A stretch of DNA of 12,703 nt, from contig JBHELO010000144.1 of NCBI GenBank assembly GCA_046263055.1, positions 1 through 12,703 on the forward strand. Reading direction: 5' to 3'. Under the pieces are notes generated by a model. It did no database searches, was not told the origin of the DNA, and worked only from the letters and a program-made list of their open reading frames with translations. The position numbers and the translations under genes are program-made. This stretch comes from DATAQC01 sp046263055 (GTDB lineage: Bacteria; Actinomycetota; Acidimicrobiia; Acidimicrobiales; AC-14). Below, piece by piece: positions 3,955-10,708 of this stretch (its first letter is position 1; the number at the start of each line of letters is the position of its first letter).

Positions 3955-6087
3955 ATGCGCGTGCTCCTCCGGTTCCTTGTCTGCGTCGCCCTGGCTGGGC
4001 TGGGCGTGGCCGCGGGCACGGTGCTGATGGTGAAGCAGGCGGGGCGGGTCTTCGGCGCCAGCGTCTCGGGCACGGGCGGTGACCCCCTGTCGCTCGAGCC
4101 CCTCGCCGCCCGCTCGGTGGTGTACGCCCGGGACGGCAGCGTGCTCACCACGCTGCACGAGGAGGAGAACCGGGTGCCCGTGCCCCTGGCCAAGGTGCCG
4201 CCCCAGGTGGTCCGGGCCGTGCTCGACGCCGAGGACGACCGCTTCTACGAGCACGGCGCCATCGACCTCCGGGGCCTCACCCGGGCCATGGTGGTCAACA
4301 TCCAGTCGGGCGGGGTCACCGAGGGCGGCTCCACCATCACCCAGCAGCTCATCAAGATCTCGCTGCTGAACTCCCAGCAGAAGGCGGGCCGCAAGATCAA
4401 GGAGGCGGTGCTGGCCATCCGCCTCGAGTCCACGATGACCAAAGACCAGATCCTCGAGCGCTACGTCAACGCGATCTACCTGGGCAACCACGCCTACGGC
4501 CTGGAGGCGGCGGCGGAGACGTACTTCCAGAAGAGTGTCGACCAGCTGGACATGGGCCAGGGCATCCTGCTGGCCAGCCTGATCCGCGATCCCGTCGGGG
4601 GCGACCCGTGGACGGCGCCCAAGGCGGCCCGGGCCCGGCGGGACATCATCGTCGACCGCATGCGCGACCTCGGCCACCTGAGCTCCGCGGAGGCCGACGC
4701 CATCAAGGGCCAGCCCATGCCCACCCCGCCGCCGGCCGAGCCGGCCAAGGGCACCGACTACTTCGCCGAGGAGGTCAAGCAGCTCCTGCTGGCTGACCCC
4801 CGCCTGGGCGCCACACCGGCCGAGCGGTATGCATCGGTGTTCAAGGGCGGCCTCACGATCCGCACGACTCTGGACCCCGGGTTCCAGGCTCAGGCCGAGC
4901 AGTCGGTGGCCGACGTCCTCCCCGACTCGGGCGGCCAGTTCCACGCCGCCGTGGTCTCCGTGGACCCCACTTCGGGAGCGGTCCGGGCCCTGGTGGGGGG
5001 TTCCGACTTCTCCAGCGCCAAGTTCGATCTGGCCGTCCAGGGAGCCAGGTTCGCGGGGTCGGCGTTCAAGCCGTTCACCCTGATGGCCGCACTGGAGTCG
5101 GGCTTCTCCCCCGACGACACGATCAACGGCGCCGCCCCCTGCCCCATCCCGAACCCGGGTGCCGTCGACCCGGTCTGGACCCCTGGCAACGTGGAGGGCG
5201 AAGCGCCCGGGGTGCTGAGCATCACCGACGCCACCGTCAACTCGGTGAACTGCGCCTACGCCCGGCTGGTGAAGCTGGTCGGGCCACAGAACGTGGTGGA
5301 CGTGGCCAAGCGCATGGGCATCACCTCCCACCTGGACCCGTTCCTGTCCATCACCTTGGGGACGTCGGGCGTGTCGCCCCTCGAGATGGCCGACGCCTAC
5401 GCCACCCTGGCCGCCGACGGCGAGCACCACGCCCCCTACTTCATCGACTCGGTGGTGGACTCCAGGGGCAAGGTGATCTTCAAGACCACGCCCAAGGGCG
5501 ACCGGGTCGTCACCACCCAGAACGCCAGGACGGAGACCAAGGTGCTCACCCAGGTCGTGCAGCGGGGCACGGGCACCGCCGCCGCCGTCTCCGACTGGAC
5601 GGTGGCCGGCAAGACGGGGACCACCGACAACTACACCAACGCCTGGTTCGTGGGCTACACCCCGACCCTGGCCACCGCGGTGTGGATGGGTTCGCCCCAG
5701 GCCGACGTCCCCATGCGCAGCGTGGGTGGGATCACCGTCTACGGCGGAACCTACCCGGCCCGGATCTGGCACGAGTACATGACCGCCGCCCTCTCCACCA
5801 TGACACCGGTGGACTTCCCAGCGCCCGACCCCACGCCGTACTCGTCCCAGTACCGCTCCATCGACGATGGGGGGTTCGCCCCCCAGGTCCAGTCCCGTCG
5901 GGTCGCCCCCACGCCCGCCAAGACGCCCGCCGCCGTGCCCGCCCCCAAGGCCACCACTCCGGCCACCCGGCCGGCCACCACGCCGGTCGTGACCGTGCCC
6001 GACGTGACCGTCCCCAATCTCCCCGACATCACCGTTCCGACCTCCCGCCGCCGGCCCCGGCTGCGCGACACGGTGCCCACCGGGTGA
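3955..6087 (+). CDS. Class A penicillin-binding protein (bifunctional peptidoglycan synthase)
   Basis: A 710-residue membrane-anchored enzyme that polymerises lipid II and cross-links stem peptides. An N-terminal membrane anchor (about 3-26) is followed by a GT51 transglycosylase domain (about 55-240) with catalytic E93 in AEDDRFYEH and GGSTITQQLIK at 124-134. The transpeptidase domain (about 325-610) has SxxK as S369-AF-K372, SxN as S430-V-N432 and KTG at 553-555. The tail from about 625 is rich in Pro, Thr, Ala and Val, ends in repeats of the DVTVPN/DITVP kind and a basic stretch, and carries no PASTA domain. All catalytic motifs are intact. It heads a tight run of four genes; the next start is 22 nt after its stop. 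The domain plan resembles actinobacterial PonA-type proteins, but the orthologue is not assigned. Confidence 0.95.
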   Translation: MRVLLRFLVCVALAGLGVAAGTVLMVKQAGRVFGASVSGTGGDPLSLEPLAARSVVYARDGSVLTTLHEEENRVPVPLAKVPPQVVRAVLDAEDDRFYEHGAIDLRGLTRAMVVNIQSGGVTEGGSTITQQLIKISLLNSQQKAGRKIKEAVLAIRLESTMTKDQILERYVNAIYLGNHAYGLEAAAETYFQKSVDQLDMGQGILLASLIRDPVGGDPWTAPKAARARRDIIVDRMRDLGHLSSAEADAIKGQPMPTPPPAEPAKGTDYFAEEVKQLLLADPRLGATPAERYASVFKGGLTIRTTLDPGFQAQAEQSVADVLPDSGGQFHAAVVSVDPTSGAVRALVGGSDFSSAKFDLAVQGARFAGSAFKPFTLMAALESGFSPDDTINGAAPCPIPNPGAVDPVWTPGNVEGEAPGVLSITDATVNSVNCAYARLVKLVGPQNVVDVAKRMGITSHLDPFLSITLGTSGVSPLEMADAYATLAADGEHHAPYFIDSVVDSRGKVIFKTTPKGDRVVTTQNARTETKVLTQVVQRGTGTAAAVSDWTVAGKTGTTDNYTNAWFVGYTPTLATAVWMGSPQADVPMRSVGGITVYGGTYPARIWHEYMTAALSTMTPVDFPAPDPTPYSSQYRSIDDGGFAPQVQSRRVAPTPAKTPAAVPAPKATTPATRPATTPVVTVPDVTVPNLPDITVPTSRRRPRLRDTVPTG

Positions 6088-6109
6088 CGGCGGGAGCACT
6101 GGTCTGAGC

Positions 6110-6832
6110 GTGTTCGACCGGCTCCTGGCCGTCCAGGAGCACGACACCGCCGTGGACCGCCTGCGCCACCGGCGCCGGACCCTGCCGGAGCTGGGGGAGC
6201 TGGCGGCGGTGGAGTCGTCGGTGGCGGCCACCGAAGCGGCCCTGGCCGAGGTCGGAGGTCGGCGGGACGAGGCGGCCCGTCGCCAGCGCCGCCACGAGGA
6301 CGAGCTGGCCGCCACCGAGGCCCGCATCGCCGAGGTGGACCGCCGCCTGTACTCGGGCACCGTCACCATCCCTCGGGAGCTGCAGGCCATGCAGGCCGAC
6401 CGGGAGGCCCTGCGTCGACGCCAGGGCGGGTTGGAGGACGAGGTGCTGGAGGCCATGGGGGAGCGGGAGCCGCTCGACGAGGAGGTGGCCGCCCTGTCGG
6501 CCGAGCGCGACCGCCTGGACGGCGAGGGTGCACGCCTGCGGGCGGCGGTGGCCGAGGCCCAGGCCGCCATCGACGCCGAGCTGGACCGGGAGACGGCCAG
6601 CCGGGCGGATGCCGTCGTGGCCATCCCCGCCGACCTGGCCTCGCTCTACGAGCGCCTGCGGGCCCGCCACGACGGCGTGGGCGCGGCCACCCTGGTCGGC
6701 AACCGTTGCACGGGCTGCCACCTCACCCTGCCGGCCACCGAGATCGACCGCATCAAGCACCTGGCGCCCGACGTCCTGGTCACCTGCGACCAGTGCGGGC
6801 GGATCCTCGTCCGGCCGTCGCCCGGGCGGTGA
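6110..6832 (+). CDS. CT398/DUF164-type coiled-coil zinc-ribbon protein
   Basis: A 240-residue protein. Residues 1-165 are heptad-like, charged helices (an Ala/Glu/Arg-rich coiled coil) containing the conserved YSGTVTIPRELQAMQAD at 81-97. The C-terminal C4 zinc ribbon uses C200 and C203 (RCTGCH) and C226 and C229 (CDQCG). This is the plan of Mycobacterium Rv2229c and Chlamydia CT398, thought to act as adaptors; no enzymatic activity is established. The GTG start has GGGAG about a dozen nt upstream. It overlaps the next gene by 4 nt (GTGA), showing co-translation. In Mycobacterium the same type of protein is encoded beside the RNase H/CobC phosphatase Rv2228c, and a related phosphatase lies two genes downstream here. 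Confidence 0.88.
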   Translation: MFDRLLAVQEHDTAVDRLRHRRRTLPELGELAAVESSVAATEAALAEVGGRRDEAARRQRRHEDELAATEARIAEVDRRLYSGTVTIPRELQAMQADREALRRRQGGLEDEVLEAMGEREPLDEEVAALSAERDRLDGEGARLRAAVAEAQAAIDAELDRETASRADAVVAIPADLASLYERLRARHDGVGAATLVGNRCTGCHLTLPATEIDRIKHLAPDVLVTCDQCGRILVRPSPGR

Positions 6833-7314
6833 TCCTGTGGCCGGCGGGGATGGCGCTCTTGGCCGTGTGGGTGGTGTTCAGGGACCCGGCCATCGACCAC
6901 CGGGTGGTCGTGCTTGGTGCCCTGCTGCCCGACCTGGTGGACGCACCGTTGGGCGGGGCCCGGGTGCTGCACACGCTGGCCGCCAGCGCCGCCCTGCTGG
7001 CGGCGGTGATGCTGGGCACCCGGGGCCGGCGGGCGGCCCGTCGGCGGTGGATCTTCCTGCCAGTGGGCACCTTCCTCCACCTGGTGTTCGACGGCATATG
7101 GGCCCGCACGGCCACGTTCTGGTGGCCCGCCTTCGGGTGGTCCCTGGCCGGCCGCCTGCCCGCCCTCGACCACGGCCCGGCGGTGCTGGGAGTGGAGGAG
7201 GTGGTGGGGGCAGCGGCCCTGGCCTGGTGCTGGAAGCGATTCCGCCTGGGTGACCCGGCGGTGCGGGCCGCCTTCTGGCGCACCGGACGGCTCCCTCGTG
7301 ACGTAGCCGCCTAG
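6829..7314 (+). CDS. DUF457/YdjM-type membrane-bound metal-dependent hydrolase
   Basis: A 161-residue integral membrane protein starting at the GTG that overlaps the previous stop. It has several hydrophobic segments (about 4-17, 26-38, 47-63, 77-90 and 118-134). The candidate metal ligands of this family are present: H24, the GALLPDLVD motif (D35, D38), H48 in LHTLAAS, and H84 with D88 in FLHLVFDGIW. Members are predicted membrane-bound hydrolases; the substrate is unknown. The 4-nt overlap upstream and 3-nt gap downstream place it firmly within the operon. Confidence 0.75.
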   Translation: MILWPAGMALLAVWVVFRDPAIDHRVVVLGALLPDLVDAPLGGARVLHTLAASAALLAAVMLGTRGRRAARRRWIFLPVGTFLHLVFDGIWARTATFWWPAFGWSLAGRLPALDHGPAVLGVEEVVGAAALAWCWKRFRLGDPAVRAAFWRTGRLPRDVAA

Positions 7315-7317
7315 GCC

Positions 7318-7914
7318 GTGCTGATCCTGGCCCGCCACGGCGAGACCGACGCCAACGCCGCCCGCCTACTCCAGGGCCGGATGGACCTTCCCCTCAACGA
7401 CCGGGGGCGGCGCCAGGCGGCGGCCATGGCCGCCGCCGGCGTGGCCCGGGGTGCGGCGGCGGTGGTCTGCAGCCCGCTGCGCCGGGCCCGGGAGACGGCC
7501 GCCGCGCTGGCCGGTGGCGATCCCGGGCTGGAGGTGGTGGTGGACGACCGGTGGATCGAGGTGGACTACGGCGAGCTCGACGGGCGGCCGGTGGCCGAGG
7601 CGTGGGCGCCCCTGTGGGAGCGCTGGCGCGCCGACCCCGACGCCGTCCCCCCCGGCGGCGAGTCCCTGGCCGCCGTCGGGCGGCGCGTCCGCCCCGCCCT
7701 GGAGGAGCTGGCGGCGAGAGCGGCCACCGAGGACGTGGTGGTGGTGAGCCACGTGTCGCCCATCAAGGCGGCCGTCACCTGGGCCCTGGGGGTGGCCGAC
7801 CCCGTGGCCTGGCAGCTCTTCTTGGACGTGGCGTCGGTGACCCGCCTGGGCGTCGGCGACCGCGGCCCCGTCCTGCGCTCCTTCAACGACACCTGCCACC
7901 TGACCGCCACGTAG
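7318..7914 (+). CDS. Histidine phosphatase (CobC/phosphoglycerate-mutase-like)
   Basis: A 198-residue histidine phosphatase. LARHGETDAN at 4-13 holds the nucleophile H7, and LLQGRMDLPLNDRGRRQA (17-34) is the usual following motif. CSPLRRARET (51-60) supplies the second arginine, IEVDYGELDGR (80-90) contains the proton-donor region, and SHVSPIK (144-150) brings H145. Such proteins include alpha-ribazole phosphatase, broad acid phosphatases and the phosphatase half of mycobacterial Rv2228c. Sequence alone does not pick one, and no cobalamin gene is nearby. The GTG start lies 3 nt after the preceding stop. It converges with prk, 37 nt away. Confidence 0.88.
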   Translation: MLILARHGETDANAARLLQGRMDLPLNDRGRRQAAAMAAAGVARGAAAVVCSPLRRARETAAALAGGDPGLEVVVDDRWIEVDYGELDGRPVAEAWAPLWERWRADPDAVPPGGESLAAVGRRVRPALEELAARAATEDVVVVSHVSPIKAAVTWALGVADPVAWQLFLDVASVTRLGVGDRGPVLRSFNDTCHLTAT

Positions 7915-7919
7915 GGCCG

Positions 7920-7932
7920 GCCGCTGAGCGGC
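7920..7932. terminator. Weak hairpin between convergent genes
   Basis: GCCGCT-G-AGCGGC is a short palindrome in the 37-nt gap between the phosphatase and prk stops. It could act as a weak bidirectional terminator; there is no T-tract. Confidence 0.25.
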
Positions 7933-7951
7933 GGGTCAGGGGCCCGGGCGG

Positions 7952-9010
7952 TCAGCCGTTGCGGGCTTGGACGAGGTGGTACAGGAGGATGAGCTGGGCC
8001 TGGGCCAGGGGCTCGCTGCGGACCCCGTTGTCGATGGTGCCGAGGGACTCGGGGACCTCCTCGTCCACCCCCAGCTCCTTCCAGATCTCCTCCTCCACCT
8101 CCCGGGTGACCTCCCGGTCGGCGTAGGAGTGGATGTGGAGCGAGTCCACCGGCTTGCCGTCCTCGTCTCGCGACAACTTGAGGTGCATGGCCTCGCGATG
8201 GTCGTCGGTGAGGATCTTGGACAGCTCGGGGTGGGAGATGGTGGGGCGCAGGAGGATGGTGGCGCTCAGGGGCTCGTCCTTGTCCTCCCGGCCCTCGATG
8301 GGCTCGAAGCGGACGACGATGTCGGCGTTGCTCCGCTGGGGGCGGATGAACTGCGCCGACTCCGGCTCTCGCCGCTCCATCTCGGCCCGGACCTGCTCCT
8401 CCTCGTAGCCCCGCTTGCCGGTGTCCCGGTTGAGCTTCCACTGGAAGCGGATCTCCTCGGGGGGGTCGAGGTAAACGGTGGCGTCGAAGCAGGCGCGGGA
8501 CAGCTTGGAGTGCAGCGGCAGCAGGCCTTCGATGATGACGTACTCACGCGGCTCGATGTACTGGGGACGACCCAGGGTGCCGTCCTCGTGGTTGTACACG
8601 GGCTTGAGGATGGGGTGGCCCATGGCCAGCAGTTGGAGGTGTTGCTCCATGATGTCGATGTAGTTGCAGTCGGGGTGCAGCGGGGTGAAGGGCTTCTCCT
8701 TGCGCTCCACCCGGTCGAACTTGTGGTAGTCGTCGACGCAGATGGCGGTGATGCGCTCGGGTCCAAGGGCCTCGACCAGGCCTTTGGTGATCGTGGTCTT
8801 GCCCGCCGCGCTGTCCCCGGCGATGGCCAGCATGATCGGGCGGTTGGCGCCGCTGCCGTTGTTGGCCGAGCGCCAGGCTCGCTGGATGGCGATGGGCTTG
8901 TCGGGCGACGAGGCCACCTCGGGTCCTTGCGGGTCGATAGCGCCTGAGGGGGCCGATCCCCGGGGGGGGATGGCCGCCGCGAAGCTCGGGAGATGCCGGC
9001 CCACCATCAT
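7952..9010 (-). CDS. prk: Phosphoribulokinase
   Basis: A 352-residue P-loop kinase expected to turn ribulose 5-phosphate and ATP into ribulose 1,5-bisphosphate in the cytosol. Walker A is GDSAAGKTT (65-73), VDDYHKFDR (92-100) carries the catalytic-base region, and KPVYNHEDGT (136-145), VIIEGLLPLHS (158-168) and LNRDTGKRG (193-201) are PRK motifs. The C-terminal region extends to full class II (cyanobacterial/plant-like) length, unlike short uridine kinases. The P-loop lacks the redox cysteine of plant PRK. The first 57 residues are a Pro/Ser/Ala-rich extension of unclear role. The ATG at 9010 is backed by AAAGGAG 9 nt upstream. It lies 43 nt downstream of rpe in one operon. No RuBisCO gene is in the window, so the pathway cannot be confirmed. 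Confidence 0.88.
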   Translation of the reverse strand: MMVGRHLPSFAAAIPPRGSAPSGAIDPQGPEVASSPDKPIAIQRAWRSANNGSGANRPIMLAIAGDSAAGKTTITKGLVEALGPERITAICVDDYHKFDRVERKEKPFTPLHPDCNYIDIMEQHLQLLAMGHPILKPVYNHEDGTLGRPQYIEPREYVIIEGLLPLHSKLSRACFDATVYLDPPEEIRFQWKLNRDTGKRGYEEEQVRAEMERREPESAQFIRPQRSNADIVVRFEPIEGREDKDEPLSATILLRPTISHPELSKILTDDHREAMHLKLSRDEDGKPVDSLHIHSYADREVTREVEEEIWKELGVDEEVPESLGTIDNGVRSEPLAQAQLILLYHLVQARNG

Positions 9011-9053
9011 GGCGCCTCGCTCCTTTCCGGGAAGAGCCCGCCGGCGACGATGG

Positions 9054-9791
9054 TCACGGGAGGGACGCCTCCGCCTTGGCCCGCAGGGTGGCCACCGCGT
9101 CGGCCAGGCCGCCCTCGTGCTTGTACAGAGCGCTTCCCGCCACCAGCACCCGGGCGCCGGCCGCCACCGCGCCGCCCACCGTCTTCGGGGAGATGCCGCC
9201 GTCCACCTCGAGCTCGATGTCGTACCCGGACGCCTCGATGAGGGCGGCTGCTTCGGCGATCTTGGGCTCCATGGTGGAGATGTAGGCCTGGCCGCCGAAG
9301 CCGGGGTTCACGGTCATCACCAGGATCAGGTCGGTGAGGTCGAGCACGTGGCGCACCGAGTCGAGAGGGGTGGCCGGGTTGAGGGCCACGCCCGACTTGG
9401 CGCCTGCGGCCCGCACCGCGGCCAGGCTCTTGTGGAGGTGGGTGCACGTCTCGGCGTGGAGGATGACCAGCTCGCAGCCCGCCTCCACGTACTTGGGCAT
9501 GAGCTCGTCGGGGTTCACCACCATCAGGTGGGCCTCGAAGGGCACCGCCGCGTGGGGCCGGCAGGCGGCGATGACGTCGGGCCCGAAGGTGAGGTTGGGG
9601 ACGAACACGCCGTCCATGACGTCGAACTGGATGCGGTCCACGCCGGCGTCGGCCAGGGCCGCCACCTCCTCGCCCAGGCGGGCGAAGTCGGCGGGCAGCA
9701 CCGACGGGACGATGGACACCGCCGGCGGGCCGGGAGTGGCGGCCGGAGCCGGTTGGGTGGTCGCGTTCTCGGTGGTCGGGAAGGCGGTCAT
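9054..9791 (-). CDS. rpe: Ribulose-phosphate 3-epimerase
   Basis: A 245-residue TIM-barrel enzyme that interconverts ribulose 5-phosphate and xylulose 5-phosphate. Recognisable motifs are IVPSVLPADFARLGEE (27-42), FDVMDGVFVPNLTFGP (56-71), EAHLMV (86-91), MTVNPGFGGQ (159-168), LEVDGGI (194-200) and VAGSALY (217-223). Catalytic acids D57 and D197 and metal ligand H88 are present. The other His ligand, two residues before the first Asp (H in E. coli VHFDVMD), is Q55 here. An Ala/Pro/Thr-rich extension of about 20 residues precedes the barrel. ATG 9791 is chosen because GAGGA lies about 8 nt upstream; the frame stays open further back but there runs antisense to the regulator gene. Its product is the substrate of the co-transcribed PRK. 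Confidence 0.93.
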   Translation of the reverse strand: MTAFPTTENATTQPAPAATPGPPAVSIVPSVLPADFARLGEEVAALADAGVDRIQFDVMDGVFVPNLTFGPDVIAACRPHAAVPFEAHLMVVNPDELMPKYVEAGCELVILHAETCTHLHKSLAAVRAAGAKSGVALNPATPLDSVRHVLDLTDLILVMTVNPGFGGQAYISTMEPKIAEAAALIEASGYDIELEVDGGISPKTVGGAVAAGARVLVAGSALYKHEGGLADAVATLRAKAEASLP

Positions 9792-9953
9792 GGCGGCGTC
9801 CTCGCGGTGGGGGCAGCGACCCTGCCCGTGGCCATCCGGGGCAGACGAGCTGCCAGGCTCGAAGTCGGTCAAGCTACTTCCTACCCACCGCGCCTGCCTC
9901 CCCCCTGCGGAGGGTTGGGTGGGGGAGCCCCTGGCGTCGCCTACCGTGGCGTA
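9792..9953. promoter_or_regulatory. Divergent promoter region between rpe-prk and the two-component genes
   Basis: A 162-nt gap. For the plus strand, TACCGT (9942-9947) lies 6 nt before the GTG at 9954, matching the leaderless pattern seen elsewhere. For the minus strand, TAGCTT (9876-9871) is a possible -10 for rpe with a leader of about 70 nt. No clear operator palindrome was found, only a 5-bp CCTCC/GGAGG stem near 9897-9913. Confidence 0.35.
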
Positions 9954-10643
9954 GTGGCCGCCACCGACCCCCAGCCGCCGGCGTCGGCGGCGTCCCCGGT
10001 CCGCCTCCTCCTGGTGGACGACCACCAGGTGGTGCTGGAGGGCCTCACCTCCATGCTGGCCTCCCAGCGGGCCCGGGTGGAGATCGTGGGCGCCACCACC
10101 GATCCGGCCGAGGCGCTGGACCTGGCCCGGTCCCTCGGTCCCGACGTGGTGCTGCTCGACGTGCGCCTGCGGGGGGCGAGCGGCCTCGACCTGTGCCAGC
10201 AGCTGGTGGCCGGCCGGCCCGGTCTGCGGGTGGTCTTCTTCACCGTCTACGACGACGGGCAGTACCTGTTCCAGGCCCTGCGGGTGGGCGCCGCCGGGTT
10301 TCTGCTCAAGACCACCACCGGGCCGGAGCTGGCGTCCTCGTTGGAGCGGGTGATGGCCGGTGAGGTGGCCATCGACCCCGCCCTGGCCGGCCGGGTGGCC
10401 ATGACCGCCGCCCATCTGCAAAGCGGGGAGTTCTGGCCCGGGGCTCGCCTGGGGCTCACCCAGCGGGAGAGCGAGGTGCTCGAGCTCATGGTGCGGGGCC
10501 TCTCCAACCGGGCCATCGCCTCGCGCCTGTACATCGGCGAGGAGACGGTGAAGTCCCACGCCCGCGGCGTGTACCGCAAGCTCGAGGTGGCCGACCGGGC
10601 CCAGGCAGTAGCCGCCGCCCTCCGGGAAGGGATATTCCACTGA
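9954..10643 (+). CDS. NarL/LuxR-family response regulator
   Basis: A 229-residue DNA-binding regulator. The receiver domain (about 16-135) has the acidic pair D22-D23, phospho-acceptor D69 in VVLLDVRL, T97 and K119 (FLLKT). A linker leads to a LuxR-type helix-turn-helix (about 166-222) with LTQRESEVLELMVRGLSNRA and the recognition region EETVKSHARGVYRKLEV. It probably acts as a phosphorylation-dependent dimer. The GTG start follows TACCGT by 6 nt and fits a leaderless mRNA; no Shine-Dalgarno is seen. The histidine kinase gene follows on the same strand and is almost certainly its partner. Target genes are unknown; the divergent rpe-prk operon is an obvious candidate to test. Confidence 0.92.
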   Translation: MAATDPQPPASAASPVRLLLVDDHQVVLEGLTSMLASQRARVEIVGATTDPAEALDLARSLGPDVVLLDVRLRGASGLDLCQQLVAGRPGLRVVFFTVYDDGQYLFQALRVGAAGFLLKTTTGPELASSLERVMAGEVAIDPALAGRVAMTAAHLQSGEFWPGARLGLTQRESEVLELMVRGLSNRAIASRLYIGEETVKSHARGVYRKLEVADRAQAVAAALREGIFH

Positions 10644-10708
10644 GCGAGGACCGAAGCGCAGCGGAGGCCGCCAGCGCGGCGGAGGCCGGCGGCAGCCAAC
10701 CCCGAGCG

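Noticed and set aside
2941..6624. A 1227-codon open frame on the minus strand
   Set aside because: It runs antisense to the lipoprotein, PBP and zinc-ribbon genes. Its His/Gly/Arg-rich translation has no domain logic, and it is a by-product of G/C third positions in the real genes.
7967..8947. 326-codon plus-strand frame
   Set aside because: Antisense to prk. The Val/Leu/Gly/Asp-rich composition mirrors prk codons and shows no recognisable motif.
9897..9913. CCTCC/GGAGG hairpin as an operator in the divergent promoter region
   Set aside because: A 5-bp stem with a 7-nt loop is expected by chance in DNA this GC-rich, and no second copy is present.
8742..9953. Long plus-strand frame leading into the response regulator
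   Set aside because: This stretch is antisense to prk and rpe. Only the part from GTG 9954 shows receiver-domain sequence.
9792..10640. Upstream extension of the rpe frame on the minus strand
   Set aside because: It is antisense to the response regulator. The epimerase begins at ATG 9791 with a ribosome site.
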